Shown here: piece after piece, positions 34,499-42,946 of the stretch
Layout of the letters: every line of letters starts with the position of its first letter
Position numbering within the stretch: the stretch's first letter is position 1
Origin: Chryseobacterium sp. JV274
GTDB taxonomy: Bacteria > Bacteroidota > Bacteroidia > Flavobacteriales > Weeksellaceae
DNA: 64,000 nt
Assembly: GCF_903969135.1 (NCBI RefSeq)
Contig: NZ_LR824569.1
Coordinates: forward strand, 4,857,001-4,921,000
Direction of reading: 5' to 3'
The notes under the pieces: model-generated
Database searches by the model: none
Seen by the model: only the letters and a program-made list of their open reading frames with translations
Told to the model about the DNA's origin: nothing
Made by a program: the position numbers and the translations under genes

Positions 34499-34840
34499 AT
34501 GGAATTAAGCATTGGAGAAATGGCACTCATTGCCATTGCAATCGTTGTATTATTCGGACCGGATAAACTGCCTCAGATTGCGCGTGACTTAGGTGCAGGC
34601 GTTAGAAAAATGCGTGGAGCAGTAGAAGATATCAAAACTGAAATTATGAAGGAAACAGATAATCCTGTTTCTGAAATAAAGCGTGAGATTGAAAAGGTGA
34701 AAGATGCTGCCAAAGATTTCAACCCGATGAAAGATATCGAAAAAGATATTCTGACGGAACCGGGTACTCTTGCTTCTAATGAGCCTCCAAAACCGAAGCC
34801 TGCTGATGATGAGACTTATGAAGGACCTGTAAGCAGATAA
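34499..34840 (+). CDS. tatA: Sec-independent translocase subunit TatA/TatE
   Basis: A 113-residue inner-membrane protein of the twin-arginine system, which exports folded proteins. One N-terminal helix (about 5-20) with the conserved FGP motif (19-21, FGPDKLP), then an amphipathic helix (about 25-45) and a charged, Pro-rich tail. Longer than many TatA (about 60-90), mostly from the acidic/basic tail. First of an operon with the PAP2 phosphatase (2-base gap) and a TPR protein; tatC is not in the window. Confidence 0.93.
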   Translation: MELSIGEMALIAIAIVVLFGPDKLPQIARDLGAGVRKMRGAVEDIKTEIMKETDNPVSEIKREIEKVKDAAKDFNPMKDIEKDILTEPGTLASNEPPKPKPADDETYEGPVSR

Positions 34841-34842
34841 TC

Positions 34843-35409
34843 ATGGAGGAGATCATTCAGGAAGATAAAAAGGTATTTCTATACCTTAATAATTTGGGCG
34901 ATTCATCTTTCGATCAGTTTTGGATGCTGATCTCAAGTACCTGGATCTGGGTACCTCTTTATATTATTTTTCTTTATTTTTTATACAAAAATTATCAACT
35001 AAAAACTTTAGTTTTTATTCTCATATTTATAGCACTTGGGGCTGTCGTTTCAGATCAGCTGGCCAATATTTTCAAATATGGGGTAGCGAGGTTAAGACCT
35101 TGCCATGACCCTACTCTGGAGCATCATATGAGGATTGTGAAATGTGGCGGACAGTTTGGGTTTTATTCAGCTCATGCTTCCAATACCTTCTTTTTGGCAA
35201 CATATTTAGGTATTTTATTGAAAAAGAAGATTAAATGGTTTCCTTATGCTATATTTGCATGGGCTCTGGTTGTTTCGTACAGCCGAATCTATTTAGGAGT
35301 ACATTTCCCAATTGATATTTTGGTGGGGGCGTTTGTTGGATCTTTATTGGGAGTGGTATTTGGTGCACTCGCCAAAAAAGTGATCAATAAACAAACTATA
35401 ACCTCATGA
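34843..35409 (+). CDS. PAP2-superfamily membrane phosphatase
   Basis: A 188-residue inner-membrane phosphatase with five or six helices. The three PAP2 motifs are present: KYGVARLRP (K-x6-RP, about 75-83), YSAHASNTF (variant of PSGH, about 107-115) and SRIYLGVHFPID (SR-x5-H-x3-D, about 147-158). Candidate substrates are undecaprenyl pyrophosphate or phosphatidylglycerol phosphate. Starts 2 bases after tatA and overlaps the TPR gene by 4 bases (ATGA), so translation is coupled. Confidence 0.92.
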   Translation: MEEIIQEDKKVFLYLNNLGDSSFDQFWMLISSTWIWVPLYIIFLYFLYKNYQLKTLVFILIFIALGAVVSDQLANIFKYGVARLRPCHDPTLEHHMRIVKCGGQFGFYSAHASNTFFLATYLGILLKKKIKWFPYAIFAWALVVSYSRIYLGVHFPIDILVGAFVGSLLGVVFGALAKKVINKQTITS

Positions 35410-36218
35410 AAAAAACTTTATTATTAGTAACTTCCCTTTGTTTCTCTCTTAATTTCTATGCCCAGGATAAAAAACTGGCCGAAGACTGTTTTGATAAAGC
35501 GGACTATAAGTGTGCAGAAGAGCAATACTTAAAACTGGCTGAGAAAGAACAGATTCAAAAATTTCAGTCGGAATATTATGACTATCTCGGAACGGCTCAA
35601 AGAAGGCTGGGGAAGACGACTCAGGCTTTTAAATCTTATGATTCTGCGTTAAAAGCAAATCCTATGTCGGTTTCCGTTTATGTCAACCTCTCATCGCTTT
35701 ACAGCCAGAAAGGAAATAAGGTAAAAGCACTGGAATATGTAGAAAAAGGATTGAAAGTGAATCCTGAAACTCCGGATTTATACCTTACCCGTTCCAAAAT
35801 CTACGACAGCCAGGGAAAAAAGGATCTTGCCATCAAAGACCTTAATCAGATTCTGACTTTTGCACCTGATAATATTTTTGCAAAAACAGGACTGGCCAAT
35901 CTGAAAAAAAATAATGGTGATCTGGACGGAGCTTTAAAAGATTACAATATACTTCTTTCTGAAAAACCGGAATCATTGCTTTACAACGGCCGTGCTGATG
36001 TGTATTTTAAAATGAAAAAATATAAAGAAGCACTTACCGATGCCAATAAAGCCATTTCCATAGATCCCAAATTTGCACAATCTTATGTGAGCAAAGCCAT
36101 GATTCTGCTGGATACTTCCAAACTTAAGGAAGCCTGCGCAAATCTTGATAAAGCAGTTGCTTTAGGCTACGAAAAAACGGTGCTTACAGATTCCTATGCT
36201 AAATGTGGCAAGAAATAA
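35406..36218 (+). CDS. Exported tetratricopeptide-repeat protein
   Basis: A 270-residue protein with a signal peptide (1-20, ends FYAQ). Six or seven TPR units cover about residues 25-255 (for example AFKSYDSALKANP, ALEYVEKGLKVNP, AIKDLNQILTFAP, ALTDANKAISIDP). Probably a periplasmic scaffold. The 4-base overlap with the PAP2 gene shows co-translation with tatA-PAP2. It is distinct from the TPR protein at 2222. Partner unknown. Confidence 0.85.
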   Translation: MKKTLLLVTSLCFSLNFYAQDKKLAEDCFDKADYKCAEEQYLKLAEKEQIQKFQSEYYDYLGTAQRRLGKTTQAFKSYDSALKANPMSVSVYVNLSSLYSQKGNKVKALEYVEKGLKVNPETPDLYLTRSKIYDSQGKKDLAIKDLNQILTFAPDNIFAKTGLANLKKNNGDLDGALKDYNILLSEKPESLLYNGRADVYFKMKKYKEALTDANKAISIDPKFAQSYVSKAMILLDTSKLKEACANLDKAVALGYEKTVLTDSYAKCGKK

Positions 36219-36310
36219 ATTGAAATTTATAATCCTGATTATTAAATTAAATCCAAACGAAAATACTAAACCTGGTTTAACTGTTTTGAAAAACGAATAA
36301 AGAGATAGAG

Positions 36311-36763
36311 ATGTTGAATATTGTTCTTGTAGAACCCGAAATACCGAATAACACAGGAAATATCGGAAGATTATGTGTAGGAACCGAAAGCAGATTACAC
36401 CTGGTTCACCCATTTGGATTTGTAATTAATGATAAAAACCTGAAGCGTTCCGGGCTGGATTACTGGGTACATCTCGATGTTTCTGAATATGCAGATATTG
36501 AAGAATGGATTGAACAGATCCCTGATCGGTCACGTGTTTTTTTAATGAGTTCACATGCTGAAAAATCATATCTGGAAACCGATTTTCAGGATGGGGATTG
36601 GTTGGTTTTCGGAAAAGAGAGTGTGGGACTGAGCAAAGAGGTTCTGGACCGTTTTGAAAATCATCTGACAATTCCTATGTCAAAACTGATCAGGAGTTTT
36701 AATATTGCCAATTCTGTTGCTTTTGTAGTGGGTGAGGCAAAAAGACAGATTGGTCTGAAATAA
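36311..36763 (+). CDS. trmL: tRNA (cytidine/uridine-34-2'-O)-methyltransferase
   Basis: A 150-residue cytosolic SPOUT methyltransferase that methylates the wobble ribose of tRNA-Leu. Signatures: PEIPNNTGNIGRL (9-21), LVFGKESVGL (about 98-107), and IPMSKLIRSFNIANSVAFVVGEAKRQ (about 121-146), the trefoil-knot AdoMet site. Length is typical for minimal SPOUT enzymes. It precedes a hairpin shared with rlmH, another SPOUT enzyme facing it. Confidence 0.95.
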   Translation: MLNIVLVEPEIPNNTGNIGRLCVGTESRLHLVHPFGFVINDKNLKRSGLDYWVHLDVSEYADIEEWIEQIPDRSRVFLMSSHAEKSYLETDFQDGDWLVFGKESVGLSKEVLDRFENHLTIPMSKLIRSFNIANSVAFVVGEAKRQIGLK

Positions 36764-36779
36764 ATATCAATACATAAAA

Positions 36780-36829
36780 GGAGGCTGTCTCAAAAGTCAA
36801 ACTATTTAACTTTTGAGATAGCTCCTTTG
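36780..36829. terminator. Long-stem bidirectional terminator between trmL and rlmH
   Basis: GGAGGCTGTCTCAAAAGT (36780-36797) pairs with ACTTTTGAGATAGCTCC (36809-36825) with two or three mismatches and an 11-base loop. It is flanked by AAAA and TTTGTTTT, so it can act on both convergent genes. Confidence 0.75.
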
Positions 36830-36831
36830 TT

Positions 36832-37305
36832 TTAATCGTTATGATAAGGCTTACCCTGTAAAATCTGATCAGCACGGTAAAGCTGCTCAACAATAAACAG
36901 GCGGATCATCTGATGGGTAAAAGTCATTTTGGATAAAGACATTTTCTCATTTGCTCTGCTGTAAATCTCTTCAGAAAAACCATAAGCGCCTCCAATAAGA
37001 ATGTGTACTTTTTTCACAGAAGAATTCATCCAGGTATCAATTTTCTGTGAAAATTCACGGCTGGTAAACTGTTTTCCTTTTTCATCAAGAATCACAACCA
37101 GATCATTTTTGTCGATATGATTTAAAAATAATTTAGCTTCTTCTTTTTTAAGAAGGTCAGGAGAGAGGTTTTTGGCGTTTTTAACATCCGGGATTTCTGT
37201 GATTTCAAAATTCCAGTGTTTAGGTAAACGGTTGAGGTAGTAATTAATTAGAGACGTAATTTCTTTATCGTCTGTTTTACCGATACAAAGTAAGCTGATT
37301 CGCAT
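36832..37305 (-). CDS. rlmH: 23S rRNA (pseudouridine-1915-N3)-methyltransferase
   Basis: A 157-residue cytosolic SPOUT methyltransferase acting on pseudouridine 1915 of helix 69 in assembled ribosomes. Signatures: LDEKGKQFTSREFS (about 74-87), LIGGAYGFSEEI (about 104-115) and THQMIRLFIVEQLYRADQILQGKPYH (about 129-154). The C-terminal Tyr-His pair, needed for activity in the family, is intact. A TATCTTTG box precedes it. Confidence 0.96.
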   Translation of the reverse strand: MRISLLCIGKTDDKEITSLINYYLNRLPKHWNFEITEIPDVKNAKNLSPDLLKKEEAKLFLNHIDKNDLVVILDEKGKQFTSREFSQKIDTWMNSSVKKVHILIGGAYGFSEEIYSRANEKMSLSKMTFTHQMIRLFIVEQLYRADQILQGKPYHND

Positions 37306-37324
37306 TGTAAGAAGTTTCAGAACG

Positions 37325-37332
37325 CAAAGATA
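37325..37332 (-). promoter_or_regulatory. -7 box TATCTTTG of rlmH
   Basis: Minus-strand exact TAnnTTTG match 19 bases before the ATG at 37305. Confidence 0.55.
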
Positions 37333-37380
37333 GGGCTTCGCAGGGTAATGTTCAAAGTTTTGAGTTTAATGTTGCCGGTT

Positions 37381-37534
37381 GAGTAGTTGCTGGTTCTATC
37401 AAGATTGCCATTATCTTGATTCTTGACTCTAGGTTCTTGGCTCTCTTCAAAATTAACCATTCACTTGCGAAGCAAAATTCACCATTGACTTCAATAAGCC
37501 TTCATTACTATTTCACAGAGTATTCCCCTAATCC
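37381..37534 (-). repeat. Dispersed ~150-bp intergenic repeat, copy B (inverted to copy A)
   Basis: Reverse complement matches 34201-34345. It ends at ATTCCCCTAATCC, mirroring GGATTAGGGG of copy A. Beyond it, ACCTAATTTCCGCCACCTATCACC still echoes the TAGGTAA array in reverse. It fills the 330-base gap between rlmH and the BrkB gene. Confidence 0.85.
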
Positions 37535-37609
37535 TTGGGATCTGCCATCTGCTACCTAATTTCCGCCACCTATCACCCTCTATCTTTTCCTTATTTAATT
37601 TAATTCCCC

Positions 37610-37617
37610 TACATTTG
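37610..37617 (+). promoter_or_regulatory. -7 box TACATTTG of the BrkB-family gene
   Basis: Exact TAnnTTTG match 19 bases before the ATG at 37637. Confidence 0.55.
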
Positions 37618-37636
37618 TATAAAGACAAACAGATCG

Positions 37637-38650
37637 ATGAGTGTAAAGGTTCCCAAATTTATTTTGAAGATTCAAGAGTTTTTTGACAGCATCCATATTC
37701 CTGTTTTGGGAATATCGCTATGGCAGATGTTTCAGATCTATATCTCCGGGATTTTCAAAGGGAAAATTGGTAGAAAAGCAGCTGCTATTTCCTGGAGCTT
37801 TACCATAAGTCTTTTTCCGTTTATTCTGTTTCTGCTTTCTGTTTTGCCTTATATGCCGCATTATGATAAACTGCAGTTCTATATTTTTGATGTGCTGATG
37901 CATAATGTGTTCCCTTCAAATATGGAAGGAGATGTAAGAGGATATATAGAAAACAATATTATCCCCAATATGAGAGGGATCAGTAATCTGACCATTGTTC
38001 TGGCTCTTATTTTTGCCACAAATGGTACATTTTCCCTGATTAATGGATTTAATGAAAATACGGATGAGAAACTGAGTGACGTAAAGGAATTTATTCTTTC
38101 ATTCTTTATTACAATAGGCTTTATTACCATTGTTTTTTTAGCACTTTTTGGGGTGTATTATGTGGAGGTTGTGATGAAGCTTTTTACACCGGCTTATGAT
38201 ATTTCCTGGCTTGTAGATAACCTCTCCAGTATTATTGGGTTCGTTTCTTTTCCTCTTTTTTATTTTATCCTTCTGACTTTGTTTTACTGGCTGGGCACTG
38301 TAAAAATCACAAGATTCCGACAGGCGGTTCCTGGGGCTATTTTAACCACGATACTGTTTGTTGTCACTACTTATATTTTTGCTATTTATGTAAAGGATAT
38401 TGCAAGGTATAACGTGCTTTACGGATCCATCGGAAGTATGATTCTGCTGATGGTTTGGGTGAATGTGAATGTATATCTGCTTTTATTCGGAAATGAACTG
38501 AATATGGCCATCAGAAAGCTCAGAATTGAAAAACTGCTGTCCGATGAAATCCAGAGAGAAACCATACACTATCATACTCAGATTACAGAACCTGACTTTG
38601 ATGGTGATGAAGAGCATAAAAGAAAACTGGAAACCCGAAAGAAAGATTAA
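37637..38650 (+). CDS. YihY/BrkB-family inner-membrane protein
   Basis: A 337-residue protein with six predicted helices. Family marks: KAAAISWSFTISLFPFILFLLS (about 43-64), GTFSLINGFNENT (about 129-141, the conserved region after helix 2), and YNVLYGSIGSMILLMVWVNVNVYLLLFGNELN (about 258-289). Formerly misannotated as ribonuclease BN; the true function is unresolved, with transport or envelope roles proposed. A charged tail of about 45 residues follows. The stop overlaps the nhaA stop by 4 bases on the opposite strand, leaving no room for a terminator. Confidence 0.9.
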   Translation: MSVKVPKFILKIQEFFDSIHIPVLGISLWQMFQIYISGIFKGKIGRKAAAISWSFTISLFPFILFLLSVLPYMPHYDKLQFYIFDVLMHNVFPSNMEGDVRGYIENNIIPNMRGISNLTIVLALIFATNGTFSLINGFNENTDEKLSDVKEFILSFFITIGFITIVFLALFGVYYVEVVMKLFTPAYDISWLVDNLSSIIGFVSFPLFYFILLTLFYWLGTVKITRFRQAVPGAILTTILFVVTTYIFAIYVKDIARYNVLYGSIGSMILLMVWVNVNVYLLLFGNELNMAIRKLRIEKLLSDEIQRETIHYHTQITEPDFDGDEEHKRKLETRKKD

Positions 38651-39825
38651 TTCTCTTCCAGTTCGGGATTTTCTTTTGAGCTTATACTTAATATGGTAAA
38701 TCCTGCAATAGCAGCTATAAAGGACGCAATCAAAATAGCAAATTTCGCTTCATCCTGAATAGGAATTTCTCCTTTAAAGGAAAGTAACGCAATAAAAATG
38801 GACATGGTAAACCCAATTCCGGCCAATAGACCTACACCAATCATTTGAAGCCAGTTGCTGTTTTGAGGCAGAGAACTAAGCTTTAATTTGATAGCAATGA
38901 GTGAAAACAGATTGATACCGATCAGCTTACCCAATACTAAACCGCAAATAATTCCCAAACCTAATGTACTTGTAACACCGGCAACCATTTCACTGGAAAA
39001 AGTGATATTGGTATTCGTTAAAGCAAATATAGGCATGATCAGAAAGCTTACCGGAATGTGAAGCTGATGCTCAAGTTTTTCCAATGGTGATATTTCTACA
39101 TTGGAAGCGTTGGTAGGTATTGAAAATGCAAGTACAACACCTGCTATCGTGGCGTGAATTCCGGAGTGATGAAGGAAATACCATAAAAACAGTCCGGGAA
39201 TAATATAAAATATAGTTTTGGTTACTTTTAAAAAATTTAAAATAAACAGCAGGGCAGTCACTCCAAAAGACAATAAGAGATAGCTCCAATGGATTTGTTC
39301 AGTGTAGAAAATAGCAATCACAAGAATAGCTCCAAGATCATCTACAATAGCCAATGCAGCTAAAAATATCTTGATAGAATTGGGAATCTTTTTCCCCAGC
39401 ATCGAAATAATTGCCAGTGAAAAAGCAATATCTGTAGCCATAGGAATTCCCCAGCCATTACTGTATTCTGTTCCGGTGTTGAAAATACTGAAAACCACTG
39501 CCGGAACAAGCATTCCGCCTACAGCGGCAAAAATGGGAAGTGAAGCATTTTTAAAGGATGAAAGCTCACCTTCTACAAGTTCCCGTTTTATTTCAAGACC
39601 TACCAGAAGGAAGAATACTGCCATCAATCCGTCATTGATCCAGATGCTGACAGGATATTCCAGTCCAAAAATATGGGTACCCACTTCCTTGTCTAAAAAA
39701 TGCTGAAAGTTCTCTGCAGCAGATGAGTTGGCAATAAGCAATGAAACAAGTACACAGAAAATAAGAATAATTCCTGAAGACTGACTGTTGTTGAAAAATT
39801 TTTTAAAATAAAGAGATAAATTCAT
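38647..39825 (-). CDS. nhaA: Na+/H+ antiporter NhaA
   Basis: A 392-residue inner-membrane antiporter that expels Na+ in exchange for two protons and balances pH. Key residues: NDGLMAVFFLLVGLEIKREL (64-83), TDIAFSLA with Asp132, and VDDLGAI with the ion-binding pair Asp162-Asp163. About 12 helices; length is as expected. It starts 2 bases after the rel stop, so it is co-transcribed with the stringent-response gene. Confidence 0.95.
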   Translation of the reverse strand: MNLSLYFKKFFNNSQSSGIILIFCVLVSLLIANSSAAENFQHFLDKEVGTHIFGLEYPVSIWINDGLMAVFFLLVGLEIKRELVEGELSSFKNASLPIFAAVGGMLVPAVVFSIFNTGTEYSNGWGIPMATDIAFSLAIISMLGKKIPNSIKIFLAALAIVDDLGAILVIAIFYTEQIHWSYLLLSFGVTALLFILNFLKVTKTIFYIIPGLFLWYFLHHSGIHATIAGVVLAFSIPTNASNVEISPLEKLEHQLHIPVSFLIMPIFALTNTNITFSSEMVAGVTSTLGLGIICGLVLGKLIGINLFSLIAIKLKLSSLPQNSNWLQMIGVGLLAGIGFTMSIFIALLSFKGEIPIQDEAKFAILIASFIAAIAGFTILSISSKENPELEEN

Positions 39826-39827
39826 GT

Positions 39828-42038
39828 TTATGATTGTAGTCGTCTCACTCTTGAAACACCATTAATATTTTTAAGTTTTTTGAAGGTTTCTTCCAGCTGG
39901 CCTTTATTTTTAACTTCGAGAATGATATTTCCTGTGAAAACTCCATTGTTGGATTCAATAGAGAGACTTTTCATATCCATTCCCATACTTCCACTGATGA
40001 CCGTGGTGATATCATTGATCATACCCATTCTGTCAAGTCCTTCAATTTCAATTTTTACTCTGTTTTTGAAGCTTTCAGCATTTACCCATTTGGCAGGAAT
40101 GACACGGTAGTCATACTGGGCTCTCAGGTTGATGGCATTTGGGCAGCTATCACTGTGAACTTTAATTCCGTCTGAAATGGTAATAAATCCGAAAATTTTG
40201 TCTCCTGGAATCACTGTACAGCATTTTGCATAGCTATAGTTCAGTTTTTCCTCATCTTTACCAAAGATAATCATGTCAAGGTTTTCCTCTTTCGGTTCCT
40301 CGAAATGCTGATTTTTTGGCGGAGATTTTCTAAATCTGGAAAGTAAATTGTTAAATACGTTTTTACTTTCAATATATTTTCTCAGGCTGCTGACATCCAA
40401 TTCGTTGCTTTGGAATTTAAGAAACAGCTCTTGAGAAGATTTTAAATTAAAGAACTTTTGAAGCTTATTAATTTCTTCATCATTGAAATTGATTTTCGCA
40501 TGACGAAGTTTTCTTTGCAGAATTTCTTTTCCTTCCTCTACCAGCTGATTTTTCTGAGAGTTCAGATAACTTTTGATCTTTGATTTGGCTTTTGAAGTCA
40601 CTACGAATTCAAGCCAGTCAGATTTTGGTTTCTGATTCTGTGATGAAAGAATATCTACCTGATCCCCGTTTTGAAGGATATAGGAAATAGGAACCAGTTT
40701 TCCATTGATTTTAGCTCCCAGACATTTCATCCCTAAGTCAGAATGGACTGAAAATGCAAAATCCAGGGCAGTAGCATTGGTTGGCAGAATTTTAATTTCT
40801 CCTTTCGGGGTAAACACAAATACCTCTTTTGAATATAAATTAAGCTTAATATTATCCAAAAGCTCCGAAGTAGAGAGGTTCTGCTGCTGTTCAAGAACTT
40901 CACGGATTTCTGTTACCCATTTTTCAAAGTTTCTGTCATCAGAACTCTGTTTGTAGCCTTCTTTGTATTTGTAGTGAGCGGCAACCCCTTTTTCAGCGAT
41001 TTCATCCATACGCTCAGAACGGATCTGAACTTCAATCCATTTTCTGTCCGGACCTAAAACCGTTAAGTGTAAACTTTCGTATCCTGTAGAACGGGGCTGG
41101 GTAATCCAGTCACGCATTCTTGAAGGGTTACTGTGGTAGACATCCGTAACGATAGAGTAGATCTTCCAGGCTAAAAACTTTTCATTCTTAGCATCCGATT
41201 TGTAAATAATCCTGATGGCATAGTTATCAAAAACTTCTTCAAAGGAAACTCCCTGCTTCAGCATTTTTCTGTAAATAGAGGAGATTGCTTTTGCGCGGCC
41301 TTTGATTTTAAAGTTTAAGCCTTCTTCACGAAGTCTTTCTGATACTTCTTTGGTAAATTCTTCTATATATCTTTCACGGCTTTCTTTGGCAAGTTCGAGT
41401 TTTTCCGTGATCTCGTTATATACTTCGGGACTATTATATTTTAAGGAAAGGTCTTCCAGCTCAGATTTGATGTTGTACAATCCAAGACGGTGGGCCATCG
41501 GAGCATAGATATAAACCGTTTCTGAAGCAATTTTTTTCTGCTTATCCGGAGCCATACTTTCCAGCGTCCTCATGTTATGAAGACGGTCTGCAATTTTAAT
41601 CAGAATAACTCTGAAATCCTCGGATAAAGTCAATAACAGTTTTCTGTAATTTTCAGACTGTACAGAAATATTCTGGTGGTTCATGATGGAGATCTTAGTC
41701 AGTCCGTTCACGATACTGGCGATTTTCTCTCCAAAGATTTTTTTCAGATCTTCGTAAGTATAATCGGAATCTTCAATGACATCATGCAAAAGGGCACAGG
41801 CAATAGAAGTAGCTCCAAGACCAATCTCTGTCGCTACAATTTTAGCAACAGCAATAGGGTGGTAGATATAAGGTTCTCCGGATTTTCTCCTTTGATCCTT
41901 GTGGGCATCCAAAGCGATATCGAATGCCTTTCGGATGAGTTTGTTATTTTCCTCATCCAACGTTCTGTATGTGTTAGAAATCAGGTCCTTATATCTTGCA
42001 AGGATCTCTTTATTCTCTTGTTCTAAATCGTAACTCAT
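39828..42038 (-). CDS. rel: Bifunctional (p)ppGpp synthetase/hydrolase (RelA/SpoT family)
   Basis: A 736-residue cytosolic stringent-response enzyme. Domains: HD hydrolase (about 35-190) with intact metal ligands His60 and His85-Asp86 and the HDVIED signature; synthetase (about 230-350) with RAKAISSIYRKM and IEVQIRS; TGS (about 395-455, VFVFTPKGEIKILP); helical region; C-terminal ACT (about 660-735). Intact HD implies ppGpp breakdown as well as synthesis. First gene of an operon with nhaA, which would couple ion balance to starvation control; that link is inferred from gene order. Confidence 0.95.
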   Translation of the reverse strand: MSYDLEQENKEILARYKDLISNTYRTLDEENNKLIRKAFDIALDAHKDQRRKSGEPYIYHPIAVAKIVATEIGLGATSIACALLHDVIEDSDYTYEDLKKIFGEKIASIVNGLTKISIMNHQNISVQSENYRKLLLTLSEDFRVILIKIADRLHNMRTLESMAPDKQKKIASETVYIYAPMAHRLGLYNIKSELEDLSLKYNSPEVYNEITEKLELAKESRERYIEEFTKEVSERLREEGLNFKIKGRAKAISSIYRKMLKQGVSFEEVFDNYAIRIIYKSDAKNEKFLAWKIYSIVTDVYHSNPSRMRDWITQPRSTGYESLHLTVLGPDRKWIEVQIRSERMDEIAEKGVAAHYKYKEGYKQSSDDRNFEKWVTEIREVLEQQQNLSTSELLDNIKLNLYSKEVFVFTPKGEIKILPTNATALDFAFSVHSDLGMKCLGAKINGKLVPISYILQNGDQVDILSSQNQKPKSDWLEFVVTSKAKSKIKSYLNSQKNQLVEEGKEILQRKLRHAKINFNDEEINKLQKFFNLKSSQELFLKFQSNELDVSSLRKYIESKNVFNNLLSRFRKSPPKNQHFEEPKEENLDMIIFGKDEEKLNYSYAKCCTVIPGDKIFGFITISDGIKVHSDSCPNAINLRAQYDYRVIPAKWVNAESFKNRVKIEIEGLDRMGMINDITTVISGSMGMDMKSLSIESNNGVFTGNIILEVKNKGQLEETFKKLKNINGVSRVRRLQS

Positions 42039-42096
42039 TTGTGCGCATGCCTATAATAAGACGAAAATACGAAATTTTTTAGTTTTTTCAAACATA

Positions 42097-42123
42097 AAAG
42101 ATCCGCAGCATACACTGCGGATC
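42097..42123 (-). terminator. Terminator of the small hypothetical gene
   Basis: GATCCGCAG / CTGCGGATC, 6-base loop; on the minus strand followed by TTTTATG and more T-rich sequence. Confidence 0.75.
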
Positions 42124-42147
42124 TCCGGCTATTAGATTTTATATCGA

Positions 42148-42513
42148 TTAGAATTTCACTTCAGAATTCATACCGTCACTTGACGTTTTGATTTTAATAT
42201 CAGGGCTGTTATGGATTTCAGCTCTGTTTCTTGCGTCAATATACTTTTTAATGGTATCATAATTCGCTTCATTGATGTTCATGTTTTCAAATAAGTAGGA
42301 TTTCAATGCTGCATTCTGAATAAACGCATTCCGGGCAAGATCAATCTGATTGATATCATTTACGGTAACACTTGCCAGATATTGGGAATTATGAGAACCA
42401 CTATTAAGGTATACAATATAATCTGAGTTTTCAAATCCTGAATTCTCCAGATCATTTTCCAGTCTTTTGTAGTCGCTGTGATGATCAAATAGTCCAGCTA
42501 ATATATGTGACAT
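42148..42513 (-). CDS. Small cytosolic protein of unknown function
   Basis: A 121-residue protein without signal or membrane helix. The N-terminal ILAGLFDHHSDYKRLENDLENSGFENSDYIVYLN reads as a ferredoxin-like alpha-beta module in which a short strand is followed by a helix that pairs residues; this recalls the small stress-protein domain (YflT/general-stress-protein 17M type), but the match is weak. The C-terminal 25 residues are polar and probably disordered. It stands alone, with no clear -7 box upstream. Confidence 0.7.
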   Translation of the reverse strand: MSHILAGLFDHHSDYKRLENDLENSGFENSDYIVYLNSGSHNSQYLASVTVNDINQIDLARNAFIQNAALKSYLFENMNINEANYDTIKKYIDARNRAEIHNSPDIKIKTSSDGMNSEVKF

Positions 42514-42703
42514 AGTTAATTGGTTTTAAAGTTATGACTAAAGTTAGTAATAATTTTCTGATTATCATTACGTTTAAGGTAATATAATTTGTTAATTAAT
42601 ATTCTGTTTTCAATAGACTTGGGCAATATTTGAGAATAATTATTGAACGGGTGTTTAATTTTAACAATTGAATAATGTCGAGTCTTAAAGAATCACAATA
42701 GTT

Positions 42704-42874
42704 GTGCTATATGTATTTGATCCCAAGTTTTTGATAGTTTTTTTGAGTTTCCTTATTCTATTTTTTGTCAATCCTTACATCATTTCAGTACCGGATATCA
42801 TTAAGATTATATTGATCATTATAGTTATTAGTTTAATCCTAATTAAGATTAGCAAAACACATCGTAATTTTTGA
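42704..42874 (+). CDS. Possible small membrane protein (56 residues, GTG start)
   Basis: In the 433-base gap 42514-42946, a frame opens after a TAA at about 42685 and runs to TGA at 42872-42874. From GTG at 42704 it codes 56 residues with two hydrophobic stretches (FLIVFLSFLILFFV and IIKIILIIIVISLILIKI) joined by NPYIISVPD and ending KTHRNF. The hairpin-like hydrophobicity is unusual for non-coding DNA, but AT-rich sequence gives Ile/Leu/Phe codons by chance and there is no ATG or obvious -7 box. Low confidence. Confidence 0.25.
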   Translation: MLYVFDPKFLIVFLSFLILFFVNPYIISVPDIIKIILIIIVISLILIKISKTHRNF

Positions 42875-42891
42875 AGCATTAAGAATACAAT

Positions 42892-42922
42892 AAAAAGCCC
42901 CAAAAATAACTTCCGGGGCTTT
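42892..42922 (-). terminator. Terminator of acs
   Basis: AAAGCCCC / GGGGCTTT with a 13-base loop; on the minus strand followed by TTATTGTATTC after a TTTTT run. Confidence 0.8.
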
Positions 42923-42946
42923 CATTGGTTAAAAAATTAATTAAAT

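Noticed and set aside
36780..36829. Possible insertion-sequence end (GGAGGCTGTCTCAAAAGT inverted repeat)
   Set aside because: It lies exactly between two convergent stops with A- and T-runs on the outside and no transposase, so a terminator explains it.
38640..38660. Overlapping stops of the BrkB and nhaA genes as a sign of a frameshift
   Set aside because: Both proteins are full length and end normally; a 4-base convergent overlap is simply compact.
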